Assembly (NCBI GenBank): GCA_943329105.2
Contig: CALQCP020000027.1
Location: 1-16,055 of the forward strand
Direction of reading: 5' to 3'
From: Chitinophaga pinensis
Lineage (GTDB): Bacteria > Planctomycetota > Phycisphaerae > Phycisphaerales > SM1A02
Length of the DNA: 16,055 nt
The notes below the pieces were generated by a model, which searched no databases, was not told the DNA's origin, and worked only from the letters and a program-made list of their open reading frames with translations. This document shows, piece after piece, positions 7,009 to 14,761 of the stretch; within the stretch, counting starts at the first letter, position 1, and each line of letters opens with the position of its first letter. The translations under genes were made by a program, and so were the position numbers.

Positions 7009-8768
7009 TTTGCTGGCTTAACAGTGAACGGCGTCTTTACTTTGGCCGTCACGCCGGTTGCCATATCAGTCGCTTCGATCGCTAGCCGATACTGACCGGC
7101 AAGCAAGGTGTCGGGGAGCCGAACCATCCGGGTAATGAATAGTTCATCGGTCGGCGCTGCGGCGGTGTGCGTTGCGTCGAGCGGACCTTCGCTCCAGATG
7201 ACCGTTCCGGCCATGTTCTCAATGCGCAGCGAGTACTGGGCATGCGCTGCAACGCGCCCGCCGATTCCTGGCACGAATGGCCAATTGACCAGCTCGACAT
7301 ACACAAGGAAGCGATCGCCAGGATGCAATGACCCGGCATCCAACGGCTCAATGTCTCCGAACGCCCGAACCTTGGAAGCCATGACTGGATTCGCAAGTTT
7401 GATGGGCGGGGGAGCAGGTGCGGGTGCAGGTGCAGGTTCTGCGACCGGCACGGGCGCAGGTATTGGTTCTGGTGTTGGTGCGGGTGCAGGTTCCGGTGTT
7501 GGCGCAGGTGCAGGTTCTGCAACCGGCGCAGGCGAAGGTGTTGGTTCTGGTGTCGGCGCAGGTGCAGGTTCTGCAACCGGCGCTGGTTCTGGTTGTGGTG
7601 TTGGCGCAGGTGCTGATGTTGGTTCGGGCGTCGGCGCAGGTTCTGCGACTGGCGCGGGTGCTGGTTCTGGTTCTGGTGTCGGCGCGGGTGCTGGTTCTGG
7701 TGTCGGCGCGGGTGCAGGTTCTGCAACTGGCGCGGGCGCAGGTGTTGGTTCTGGTGTCGGCGCAGGCGCAGGTTCTGCGACCGGCGCAGGCGCAGATGCA
7801 GGTTCCGCAACCGGCGCGGGTGCTGGTGCTGGTTCCGGTGTCGGCGCAGGTGTTGGTTCTGGTGTCGGCGCAGGTGCAGGTTCTGCGACCGGCGCAGGCG
7901 CAGATGCTGGTTCCGGTGTCGGTTCCAGCGTCGGTTCCGGTGTCGGCGCAGGCGCAGGTTCCGGTATCAGCACAGGCTCCGGCGGACGCGCCGGCGTGGG
8001 CGCGGGTCGCTCGCGAACGCCCGCTCTGTCAGCGACTGGGACAATCGCCGTGCCAGTCATGGCGAGCGGCGCAACGGGGTTTGCAGCCTTCACCATCACC
8101 CGGCTCGGCATCGTTGGTTCTGGCGGAAGCTCAGCCGCACTTGCGGGCACTGCCTCGGCCACCCGTGACTCTGCAACCGCTGGCTCAGGTGCCGCCTCAA
8201 CCGGCACGACCACTGGGGCCACCACCACCGGAGCAGCCGCAACAACGGGCATCGGTTCAACCACCATCACCGGAGCAGCGGCAACAGCGGGTGCTGGTTC
8301 AACCACCACCGGAGCAGCAGGAACAACGGGCACCGGTTCAACCGCCACCACCGGAGCAGCCGCAACGGCGGGCGCTGGTTCAGCCACCACCACCGGCACC
8401 GGCTCAGGAAGTAATGGCGGCGGAGCGGTATCGATCGCGCGCATGGTGTCCACCGGCATCGCTTCTGCGGACTGCGGCACAGGCAAGGCGGCAATCTGCA
8501 TCGGATCCGATGGAGCCAAGGTCATCTCAAACATCGGTAGCGCGGAAGGGCGAACAGTCGGCGAACTTGTACGAACCGCTACCTGTGAATCAACACGCCG
8601 CCGCATATCGGCCTGCGGCAGCGGATCAATGGTCTCGCGAATGACGACGGGCTGCGCACGCACCGGAGTGATCGGCGGAGGCGCAGTGGGCTGCCCCGAT
8701 GAACACGCCGCCAATGCGACGCATGTGGTGAGCGCGGTGAACGGGAGCAGCGTGTCTGAGTACTTCAT
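6999..8768 (-). CDS. Lipoprotein with Pro/Ala-rich repeat arrays and C-terminal beta-sandwich domain
   Basis: A 589-residue envelope lipoprotein. The N-terminus MKYSDTLLPFTALTTCVALAAC is a lipoprotein signal with lipobox L19-A-A-C22, followed by SSGQ (no Asp at +2). Residues 118-195 are a Val/Ala/Pro array of about four 13-14-residue units of the type VVEPAPAVAAAPV. Residues 259-455 are a second array built of PEPTPAPT and eight copies of PVAEP. Residues 456-589 form a globular domain (KVRAFGDIEPLDAGSLHPGDRF, QYSLRIE, LPDTLLAGQYRLAIEATD) predicted as an Ig-like beta-sandwich and resembling a domain I recall in other planctomycete proteins. The likely picture is a lipid-anchored domain held off the membrane by a long stiff spacer, perhaps through peptidoglycan. 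The ATG overlaps the holA stop (ATGA). The function is unknown. Confidence 0.82.
   Translation of the reverse strand: MKYSDTLLPFTALTTCVALAACSSGQPTAPPPITPVRAQPVVIRETIDPLPQADMRRRVDSQVAVRTSSPTVRPSALPMFEMTLAPSDPMQIAALPVPQSAEAMPVDTMRAIDTAPPPLLPEPVPVVVAEPAPAVAAAPVVAVEPVPVVPAAPVVVEPAPAVAAAPVMVVEPMPVVAAAPVVVAPVVVPVEAAPEPAVAESRVAEAVPASAAELPPEPTMPSRVMVKAANPVAPLAMTGTAIVPVADRAGVRERPAPTPARPPEPVLIPEPAPAPTPEPTLEPTPEPASAPAPVAEPAPAPTPEPTPAPTPEPAPAPAPVAEPASAPAPVAEPAPAPTPEPTPAPAPVAEPAPAPTPEPAPAPTPEPEPAPAPVAEPAPTPEPTSAPAPTPQPEPAPVAEPAPAPTPEPTPSPAPVAEPAPAPTPEPAPAPTPEPIPAPVPVAEPAPAPAPAPPPIKLANPVMASKVRAFGDIEPLDAGSLHPGDRFLVYVELVNWPFVPGIGGRVAAHAQYSLRIENMAGTVIWSEGPLDATHTAAAPTDELFITRMVRLPDTLLAGQYRLAIEATDMATGVTAKVKTPFTVKPANKR
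7404..7994. repeat. Degenerate tandem repeat array encoding (A/T)PEPTPAP and PVAEPAPA
   Basis: About 590 bp of low-complexity sequence made of variants of ggcgcaggtgcaggttctg and ggttctgcgaccggcgc on the plus strand. The element encoding PVAEP recurs eight times at irregular spacing. Many copies differ by single synonymous changes (gcg/gca, tct/tcc, ggc/ggt), so the array is old enough to have drifted at the DNA level while the peptide stayed constant. It lies within the lipoprotein gene and keeps its frame throughout. The array also leaves long frames open on the plus strand. Confidence 0.85.
8169..8417. repeat. Tandem 39-42 bp repeat encoding VVEPAPAVAAAPV-type units
   Basis: Four to five copies of a 39-42 bp unit, seen on the plus strand as ggttcaaccaccaccggagcagc followed by gcaacaacgggc. 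The core gagcag falls at 8231, 8273, 8312 and 8354, giving spacings of 42, 39 and 42 bp, that is 14 and 13 codons. It encodes the first, Val/Ala-rich spacer of the lipoprotein and is unrelated in sequence to the second array at 7404-7994. Confidence 0.8.
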
Positions 8769-9751
8769 CGAATGCGATCACCGATGGTAACCACTAGCGC
8801 CTCAAAGGTTCGAGCACTGTCCGAACTGAAACCCGACTTTGTGCGCGCATCAGTACGCACACTCTCCGCCAATAGCGCGGCTGCTCCAGCACTACCAAGG
8901 GCACGCGCCGCGCGACATACCAGTGCCTGTGCATCGCCCCAAATTTTGAGTTGCTTGGCAATTGCAAAGTCGTTCTGCCCGTCGTCCATGAGTCGCGCTG
9001 CATCGTGTGCCTTGCGCAGGAGGTCAACGATGGTCCACCCAATCAACGCGTCGGCGACGCCTGAAATACGGACCAATTCGTTCAACTTGACCAGCGCAGC
9101 ACCCGCGCCCTTCTGGATGAGTACCGACTGCAACCCCCACGCCTGTTCCTCACGCGACTGACCAACAAATTCTGTAACCAGCGCACGTGAGATCGGCTTG
9201 CCCTCACCCGCTGCGGTCGCCAACTTGGCAAGTTCAGTATCGATGCGCGCCAAGTCCGGCCCGATTTTTTCTACCAACAGTTCCGCCGCACCCGCCGCCA
9301 ACTTTGCACCATGGCGCTTCTCAGCACGCGCGCCACACCAACTGATCGCGTCCTTGTCTGATGGTGGTTCGCACTTAATCACTGCGCCACTGCTGGCTTC
9401 AACAAGTTTGTCAAACTTGCCCGGATTCCACCGTGCGCCCGCGCGCATCAAGAGCGTGCTCTCTTGCTGCGGATTCGCTGCGTAGCGTTCCATGGCCCGG
9501 CGCCGATCTTCAGCGCCCATGAATCCTTCAGCATTGTCTATCACGATGAGTTTGTGCTGCGAGAGCAACCCGTAGGAACGTAGTTCATCCATCACCTGCG
9601 CAAGGGTTACTGATGCTCCATCAAACTCAAATCGATCCACCGATCCAAACTTTTCTGTCAGCGCTGCATGAAGTTGCCGCGAGTGCTCGACGCGCGTGAA
9701 CGAATCCTTGCCCGTGAGCACCACGATGCGCATGGAAGCGTCGGGGGACAT
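8765..9751 (-). CDS. holA: DNA polymerase III subunit delta
   Basis: A 328-residue clamp-loader subunit that opens the sliding clamp on DNA. The N-terminal AAA-like fold begins with IVVLTGKDSFTRVEHSRQL (9-27), followed by LRSYGLLSQHKLIVIDNAE (57-75). The family signature GPDLARIDTELAKLA is at 164-178, and LVTEFVGQSREEQAWGLQSVL (191-211) marks the junction to the C-terminal collar domain. The length fits (E. coli HolA is 343). The start is uncertain: the ATG at 9751 has GAAGG eight nucleotides upstream, the ATG at 9733 begins right at the conserved strand, and frames open further upstream would run into the divergent astB gene. The stop overlaps the lipoprotein start as ATGA, so this housekeeping gene probably heads the minus-strand transcript. 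Confidence 0.87.
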   Translation of the reverse strand: MSPDASMRIVVLTGKDSFTRVEHSRQLHAALTEKFGSVDRFEFDGASVTLAQVMDELRSYGLLSQHKLIVIDNAEGFMGAEDRRRAMERYAANPQQESTLLMRAGARWNPGKFDKLVEASSGAVIKCEPPSDKDAISWCGARAEKRHGAKLAAGAAELLVEKIGPDLARIDTELAKLATAAGEGKPISRALVTEFVGQSREEQAWGLQSVLIQKGAGAALVKLNELVRISGVADALIGWTIVDLLRKAHDAARLMDDGQNDFAIAKQLKIWGDAQALVCRAARALGSAGAAALLAESVRTDARTKSGFSSDSARTFEALVVTIGDRIR

Positions 9752-9836
9752 ACGGGATGCCTTCGATCCGGAAGCTGCTGAAGCGCGTGCCATCAGGCTG
9801 CGGAGTGTAAGACGGGCGCGCGGTACGCTCCAATCT

Positions 9837-11195
9837 GTGCCGGAAGCGAACTTTGACGGAATCGTCGGCCCCACCCACAACTACGCCGGGCTGTCGCCCG
9901 GAAACGTGGCGAGCACCTCAAATCAAGGGACAACCGCTCGACCACGCGACGCAGCACTGCAAGGCCTTGCCAAAGCCGCCGCACTCGCGCGACTGGGACT
10001 TGTGCAAGGCTGGATTCCGCCCCACGAACGACCGCATATCCCAACGCTGCATGCGCTTGGATTCACTGGCTCTGATGAGACGGCCATTGCCACTGCTGCC
10101 CGCGATGCGCCGCATCTTTTAGCACGCGCATCGAGTGCCAGTGCTATGTGGACTGCCAACGCTGCCACCGTCACACCTTCGAAGGATTCCTCTGACGGCC
10201 GCCTTCATATGACGGTGGCCAACTTGCGCACCATGCCGCATCGCGCCATTGAGGCGCCGCAGACGGCACGCACCCTGCGCGCCATCTTCCGTGATGAACA
10301 GCGATTTGTGATTCATGATGCGCTTGCCGCACTTGAGGCCTCGGGCGCACCGTCACCGTGGGGCGACGAAGGTGCAGCAAATCACACGCGGTTCACCGGA
10401 TCGGGTGGCAATGGCGGTGAACATCCTGGCGTACATCTCTTTGTGTTCGGAGCGCAAGCCAGCGGCGTCGGTCGACGTCCTTCGCGCTATCCAGCGCGGC
10501 AAACCCTTGAAGCCGGTCAAGCGGTCGCAGCGCTGCACGGCATTCCCAACGATCGATGCATCCACGCCCAACAACATCCCGCAGCCATTGATCATGGCGT
10601 TTTTCATAATGATGTGATCTCTGTTGGAAATGGATCGTTCTATCTGGTGCATGAATTGGCGCTCCTTGATCAAGACCGAGTCCTTGACGATCTGGCTACA
10701 GCTGTCGGACCACATTTCCAAGCGCTGGTTGTGCCGGAATCGGAAGTGAGTGTCGCCGATGCGGTACGCACCTACCTCTTCAACTCACAGTTGATTTCGC
10801 TGGCAGACGGCACCATGGCGCTGATACTGCCTGTGGAGAGCGAAGGTCACCCAGGCATCGCGCGGCTGGTGCAGCGCATGGTGGATAGCGAAGCATGCCC
10901 GGTGAAGTCCGTCATTTACCTCAATGTTCGGGAGAGCATGCGCAACGGCGGCGGACCAGCATGCTTGCGACTGCGAGTGCCTCTTACTGCAGAGGAAGTA
11001 TCGGCGGTCGCCCCGGGATGCCTGTGGACCCCAGCAGGCCATGCCGCGCTGGAGGCGTGGGTGCGTCGTCACTATCGGGATGAACTATCCCCAAAGGACT
11101 TGGCCGACCCGCAACTCTTGCGCGAGTCACGATCTGCGCTCGATGAATTGACCACCATCCTTGGCCTTGGTCCGATCTACGACTTTCAGCGCTAG
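9837..11195 (+). CDS. astB: N-succinylarginine dihydrolase
   Basis: A 452-residue cytoplasmic enzyme of the arginine succinyltransferase pathway; it hydrolyses N2-succinylarginine to succinylornithine, CO2 and two ammonia. Hallmarks run the whole length: EANFDGIVGPTHNYAGLS (3-20), FTGSDETAI, WTANAATVTPS, WGDEGAANHTRF with the catalytic Glu (E178), VFHNDVISVGN with the catalytic His (H257), SQLISL, and MRNGGGPACLRLRVPL with the nucleophile Cys (C376). Its length matches E. coli AstB (447). The reading frame extends upstream to 9696, but the family start aligns with the GTG at 9837, leaving 85 bp to holA for divergent promoters; no clear Shine-Dalgarno is seen. No other gene of the pathway (astA, C, D, E) is in the window. 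Confidence 0.93.
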   Translation: MPEANFDGIVGPTHNYAGLSPGNVASTSNQGTTARPRDAALQGLAKAAALARLGLVQGWIPPHERPHIPTLHALGFTGSDETAIATAARDAPHLLARASSASAMWTANAATVTPSKDSSDGRLHMTVANLRTMPHRAIEAPQTARTLRAIFRDEQRFVIHDALAALEASGAPSPWGDEGAANHTRFTGSGGNGGEHPGVHLFVFGAQASGVGRRPSRYPARQTLEAGQAVAALHGIPNDRCIHAQQHPAAIDHGVFHNDVISVGNGSFYLVHELALLDQDRVLDDLATAVGPHFQALVVPESEVSVADAVRTYLFNSQLISLADGTMALILPVESEGHPGIARLVQRMVDSEACPVKSVIYLNVRESMRNGGGPACLRLRVPLTAEEVSAVAPGCLWTPAGHAALEAWVRRHYRDELSPKDLADPQLLRESRSALDELTTILGLGPIYDFQR

Positions 11196-11249
11196 CGATG
11201 CGCGCCGGGTGTGCACTGCGCGGGCGCGTTGCGAAGTACGCTTAACGAC

Positions 11250-12602
11250 GTGGATCGAACCAAGCGCATCATCCTCTCCATAGTTCTGGCGACTGTCGTA
11301 TTCACCGTGGTGTTGGCGCTCTACCTACGACGAGCGCCCGCGCCGCCGCCTGTTCCGCCCACACCCGTGCCTGAGCAGGAACCCGAACCCGTACTGCCGC
11401 CCATACTTGTTGAGGCTGGAACGGGGAACGCGCATGGTCCACCAACAGCACTGCGTGACTGGGTTGCACCAGAAGTGCTCGCCGCTCAAGAAGCCGCACG
11501 CCTTGCAGAGGAACTACGCGCAAAGTCGCGCGAGGCATTCGCGCGCGGCATAGCAGCACAGAAATCTGGTGATCATGCCGCGGCCATCGCTGCTTACCGT
11601 GAGGCACTCACCATTGATGCCGGCATGGCGGGCGCATGGACCAACTTGGCACTGGCATTGGATGCCAATGGCAGTAGTGCCGAGGGTCTTGAGGCTGCGC
11701 GCAAAGCGGTTTCGTTGCCAGCCATGAAGGACGCCAAGCGCCGTGCGCATGCGATGCATACTGTTGGCCACTTGGCTCTCAAGACTGGCGCGCGTGATGA
11801 AGCCGTTGCCGCCTTTGAGGAAGCACTGCGCGCCGATGCGCGGCAGGCTGCTGCGGCCCTTGAACTTGCAGCACTGTGGAATAGCGAAGAAAAGCCTGAA
11901 AAAGCGCTTGCGGCACTCCTAGTTGCCAAGGAAGCGGGCGCGGAAAGCGCTGCCATTTACACCGCGGTCGCCATTCACTGGTGGAATACTGGCGACATTA
12001 CCAAGGCGCAAAGCAACGCAGATGACGCACTGCGCATCGATGCCAACGAGATTGAAGCGAAGGCGGTACTTGGTTGGTGCTACTTAGCACAAAAGCGTTG
12101 GGGAGATGCTGCACAGCGGATCGACGAAGTAGTGCGTGCGCGACCGAATGACGCTGATCTCCAAGCCGCGCTCGGATTCGCCTACGACAAGCTCGGTCGG
12201 CACCAAGACGCCATTGCAGCATTTGATCGTGCCATTGCCTTGGCGCCCGCGCATCCGTCGGCGCATGCACAACGCGGCGTGGCCCTTGAGGCCGTGGGCG
12301 ATGTACAACGCGCGCGTCTCGCCTATGAGATCGCCGCCAAGAGTGGATCATCTGAAAGCGTTGCGGCATCACAGATGAAGTTGGCCGTGGTTGCATACAA
12401 GGACAAGCGTTGGGCTGATGCGCGCACCTTGGCCGAGGCCGCTATCGCCGCTGATCCCAAGTCCGTGCAAGCGCGCTACGTGCTCGGACTGGCGTGCTTC
12501 GCGCTGGGAGACCGCAAAGGCGCGGGGGAGCAGGAGTATCAACTCACCCTGCTCGATGCGGAACGCGCCGCGGATCTACGCAAGCTCATATCTGAGGAAT
12601 GA
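11250..12602 (+). CDS. Membrane-anchored tetratricopeptide repeat (TPR) protein
   Basis: A 450-residue protein with a short basic N-terminus (DRTKR), one membrane helix at about 7-27, a proline-rich linker (29-52, APAPPPVPPTPVPEQEPEPV) and about nine TPR-like helix pairs from about residue 93 to 440. Clear units include GDHAAAIAAYREALTIDAG, GARDEAVAAFEEALRADAR, GRHQDAIAAFDRAIALAPAH and RWADARTLAEAAIAADPK. The topology puts the TPR scaffold outside the cytoplasm, for protein-protein contacts. The start is uncertain: GTG at 11250 gives a compact anchor; an in-frame GTG at 11211 adds 13 residues; neither has a ribosome site. It lies 54 nt after astB and 4 nt before the FHA kinase, whose ribosome site is inside this gene, so it more likely works with the kinase than with AstB. 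Confidence 0.85.
   Translation: MDRTKRIILSIVLATVVFTVVLALYLRRAPAPPPVPPTPVPEQEPEPVLPPILVEAGTGNAHGPPTALRDWVAPEVLAAQEAARLAEELRAKSREAFARGIAAQKSGDHAAAIAAYREALTIDAGMAGAWTNLALALDANGSSAEGLEAARKAVSLPAMKDAKRRAHAMHTVGHLALKTGARDEAVAAFEEALRADARQAAAALELAALWNSEEKPEKALAALLVAKEAGAESAAIYTAVAIHWWNTGDITKAQSNADDALRIDANEIEAKAVLGWCYLAQKRWGDAAQRIDEVVRARPNDADLQAALGFAYDKLGRHQDAIAAFDRAIALAPAHPSAHAQRGVALEAVGDVQRARLAYEIAAKSGSSESVAASQMKLAVVAYKDKRWADARTLAEAAIAADPKSVQARYVLGLACFALGDRKGAGEQEYQLTLLDAERAADLRKLISEE
12594..12598 (+). promoter_or_regulatory. Shine-Dalgarno of the FHA-kinase gene, inside the TPR gene
   Basis: GAGGA lies eight nucleotides before the ATG at 12607 and inside the last codons of the TPR gene, whose TGA is at 12600-12602. 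It fixes the kinase start at 12607. The same frame is open upstream to 12391, but that stretch only shadows the TPR gene. The arrangement implies translational coupling. Confidence 0.7.
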
Positions 12603-12606
12603 CTGG

Positions 12607-13692
12607 ATGATCGTGCTGCAGGTGATCTCAGGGCCAGATAGCGGGAAGCAACACGTGTTGCCCGACACCGAGCCACAACTGATCGGTCGCAGCACGGAAG
12701 CCCTTGGTTCCACTGATTCCAGTGTGAGCAGGCGCCACGCGGAACTCACACCGTCGACCGGCGACTGGTACCTCCGCGACCTACGTAGCACGCACGGAAC
12801 TTGGGTGAACGGACAACGCATTGAGTCGCGCGTGCAATTGCGAACCGGAGACGTGGTTCGCTGCGGCGATACGCAGATGCGTGTTCAAGCGCTGAATCCA
12901 GGCGCAGTAGCGACACCGGTGCCGGAGTCAGACCCTGCGCGGCTGCAGGCCATGGGTGAGACTGTTGCCACGATCAGTCACAGCGTGAAGAACATCCTGC
13001 AAGGACTTCGCGGCGGAGCTGACGCCGTGGAACTCGCACTGCGCCGTGGTGACCTGGAAATGGCGCGCGAAGGCTGGCCGATCGTTGCACGCAACCTTGA
13101 TCGCATCTCCTGGCTCGTGATGAACATGCTTGCGTATGCCAAGGATCGCCCTCTGGAAATTGAAGAGTCAGATATCGGAGCGGTGGTCTTGGAAGCATGT
13201 GAATTGATGAAGTCAACCGCGGAACGCCGCGGCGTTCAGTTACTCACGCACGTCGATCCCTCTTTGCCGCCTGCGCCGATCGATGCGAACGCCATTCATC
13301 AGGTGCTTCTCAATCTGCTTGCAAATGCAGTGGAGGCAGCGCCGGAGCGGAGTGGTCGGGTCACGGTGCGTTGCGAGTTCGATGCGCCACACGGAGTATT
13401 CCGCATTGATGTGAGCGACAATGGCCCAGGGGTACCGATTGACCAGCAAACCCGTCTGTTTGAGGCATTTGCAAGTACCAAGGGACAGCGTGGAACCGGG
13501 CTGGGGCTCGCGGTAGCGCGCGCACTGGTTGAGCGTCACGGCGGAACCCTGACCTTCGCGGCACTGGCGCCACACGGCACACAGATGCGCGCGGAATTCC
13601 CAGCAGACCGCGGCGATCCAGACTCTGATCGAACCCGCGGACCATTACCAGGCCGTGAGCCAGACACCGAGTGGGACGCCGTCATTCAGTAA
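12607..13692 (+). CDS. FHA-domain sensor histidine kinase
   Basis: A 361-residue soluble kinase with no membrane segment. An N-terminal FHA domain (about 23-95) carries the phosphothreonine-binding residues: G27-R28-S29, SRRH (41-44) and STHGTWVNG (61-69). Then come a dimerisation/H-box helix TISHSVKNILQGL with the likely phospho-acceptor H125, and an HATPase_c domain with N box LLANAVEAAP (N240), G1 box DNGPGVP (271-277), F box FEAF (285-288) and G2 box GTGLGLAVARAL (296-307). All catalytic boxes are intact. The FHA domain suggests that input comes from a phosphothreonine protein, so cross-talk with Ser/Thr kinases is likely. No response regulator is adjacent. The final 25 residues are polar and unstructured. 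It is tightly coupled to the upstream TPR gene. Confidence 0.92.
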   Translation: MIVLQVISGPDSGKQHVLPDTEPQLIGRSTEALGSTDSSVSRRHAELTPSTGDWYLRDLRSTHGTWVNGQRIESRVQLRTGDVVRCGDTQMRVQALNPGAVATPVPESDPARLQAMGETVATISHSVKNILQGLRGGADAVELALRRGDLEMAREGWPIVARNLDRISWLVMNMLAYAKDRPLEIEESDIGAVVLEACELMKSTAERRGVQLLTHVDPSLPPAPIDANAIHQVLLNLLANAVEAAPERSGRVTVRCEFDAPHGVFRIDVSDNGPGVPIDQQTRLFEAFASTKGQRGTGLGLAVARALVERHGGTLTFAALAPHGTQMRAEFPADRGDPDSDRTRGPLPGREPDTEWDAVIQ

Positions 13693-13717
13693 GTAGTTCA
13701 AGCACCGGGACAAATGA

Positions 13718-13733
13718 ACTGACTGCGCTCAGT
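13718..13733. terminator. Weak inverted repeat between convergent genes
   Basis: ACTGA (13718-13722) and TCAGT (13729-13733) can pair around a six-base loop in the 55-bp gap where the FHA-kinase gene and moxR converge. The stem is short and no T tract follows on either strand, so a terminator role is only suggested by position. Confidence 0.2.
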
Positions 13734-13747
13734 GACCGGCGATGATC

Positions 13748-14761
13748 TCACCGAGTTGCGAAGTCGGCAGCCGCGGTGGGCACCGTCTCCAAGATGTTCA
13801 TAACAATCTCATCCGCGCCGCGGCCCTCAGCCTCCGCTTCAAAGTTGAGCAACACGCGATGCCGCAGCGCCGGAAGCGCCACTGCCTTGATGTCTTCCAC
13901 GGAAACGGTGGCGCGCCCAGCAAGCAATGCTTTGACCTTCGCGCCAAGCACCATCGTCTGTGCCGCACGCGGGCTTGCTCCAAAGCGCAGAAATTGATTT
14001 ACCAGCGGTGTGGCAAACTGCCCACGCGGATGCGTCGCCAAGACCACACGTACTGCGTAGTCCTGGACTGCATCTGAAATTCGCACTGCTCGCACCAGTT
14101 TCTGGTGACGAATGATGGTTTCTGCGTCAATGACCTTCTGCGGTTCGTCAATCGTCCCGGCAGTGGTGCGCGCCAGAATTTCACGCAAATCAGCGCGCGT
14201 TGAATAGCCAACTTCAAGTTTGAAGAAGAATCGATCCAATTGCGCTTCTGGCAACGGATAGGTGCCCTCTTGCTCAATCGGGTTCTGTGTTGCCATCACA
14301 AAGAACGGCTTATCAAGCTGATGCGTCGTGCCGCCAACGGTCACGCTGCGTTCTTGCATTGCTTCAAGCATGGCGCTCTGCGTCTTTGGCGTTGCACGAT
14401 TAATTTCGTCGGCAAGCACAATCTGTGCAAAGAGCGGCCCCTTGCGAAACTGAAAGTCGCGACCGGATGGCGTCTCCACCACAATGGTGGTGCCGGTGAC
14501 ATCGGCCGGCATGAGATCCGGCGTAAACTGAATGCGCCCAAACTTCAACTGCAGCGCTTGCGCGAGACTGCGAATCAACAGAGTCTTGCCAAGCCCTGGC
14601 ACTCCCTCCAAGAGCGCATGACCACCAGCGAAGAGGCACACCAGGATGCCGTCGATGATTTCTTCGTGACCAACGACCGCTTTCTGGACTTCTTTTTTGA
14701 CGCGATCATGGTCGGCGCGGAAAGTAGCAATGAGAGCTTCGGTTTGTTGTGGGTCGGCCAT
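13748..14761 (-). CDS. moxR: MoxR-family AAA+ ATPase
   Basis: A 337-residue cytoplasmic ATPase of the MoxR group, chaperone-like enzymes that help mature other protein complexes. Motifs: VVGHEEIIDGIL (29-40), Walker A GVPGLGKT (53-60), RIQFTPDLMPADVTG (76-90), Walker B IVLADEINRA (114-123), PKTQSAMLEAMQE, sensor-1 N160 in MATQNPIEQEGTYPLPEAQLDRFFF, and a C-terminal lid domain with LRHRVLLNFEAEAEG (about 307-321). Length and order are typical. The ATG has GGAGAG at 14768-14773, seven nucleotides upstream. MoxR genes are usually followed by DUF58 and von Willebrand factor A genes; here the next gene downstream is the convergent FHA kinase, so this copy is alone on its 3' side. Confidence 0.95.
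   Translation of the reverse strand: MADPQQTEALIATFRADHDRVKKEVQKAVVGHEEIIDGILVCLFAGGHALLEGVPGLGKTLLIRSLAQALQLKFGRIQFTPDLMPADVTGTTIVVETPSGRDFQFRKGPLFAQIVLADEINRATPKTQSAMLEAMQERSVTVGGTTHQLDKPFFVMATQNPIEQEGTYPLPEAQLDRFFFKLEVGYSTRADLREILARTTAGTIDEPQKVIDAETIIRHQKLVRAVRISDAVQDYAVRVVLATHPRGQFATPLVNQFLRFGASPRAAQTMVLGAKVKALLAGRATVSVEDIKAVALPALRHRVLLNFEAEAEGRGADEIVMNILETVPTAAADFATR

Noticed and set aside
7108..8790. A 560-codon plus-strand frame encoding a silk-like Gly/Ala/Ser/Val-rich sequence (GAGAGSGVGAGAGS), and a second long plus-strand frame at 7418-8644
   Set aside because: Both are antisense to the lipoprotein gene. The minus-strand frame has a lipobox, a coupled start and a globular C-terminal domain. 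The plus frames exist only because the repeat DNA has few stops, and their flanks have no protein-like character.
9696..9836. An N-terminal extension of astB in the open frame from 9696
   Set aside because: It overlaps the start of divergent holA, has no similarity to AstB, and the family start aligns with the GTG at 9837.
11201..11228. An inverted repeat CGCGCC/GGCGCG between astB and the TPR gene, considered as a terminator
   Set aside because: The loop is 16 bases, there is no T tract, and GC-rich six-base repeats are expected by chance here.
12391..12606. An N-terminal extension of the FHA kinase in the open frame from 12391
   Set aside because: It overlaps the TPR gene in another frame, and a good Shine-Dalgarno plus the FHA domain boundary point to 12607.
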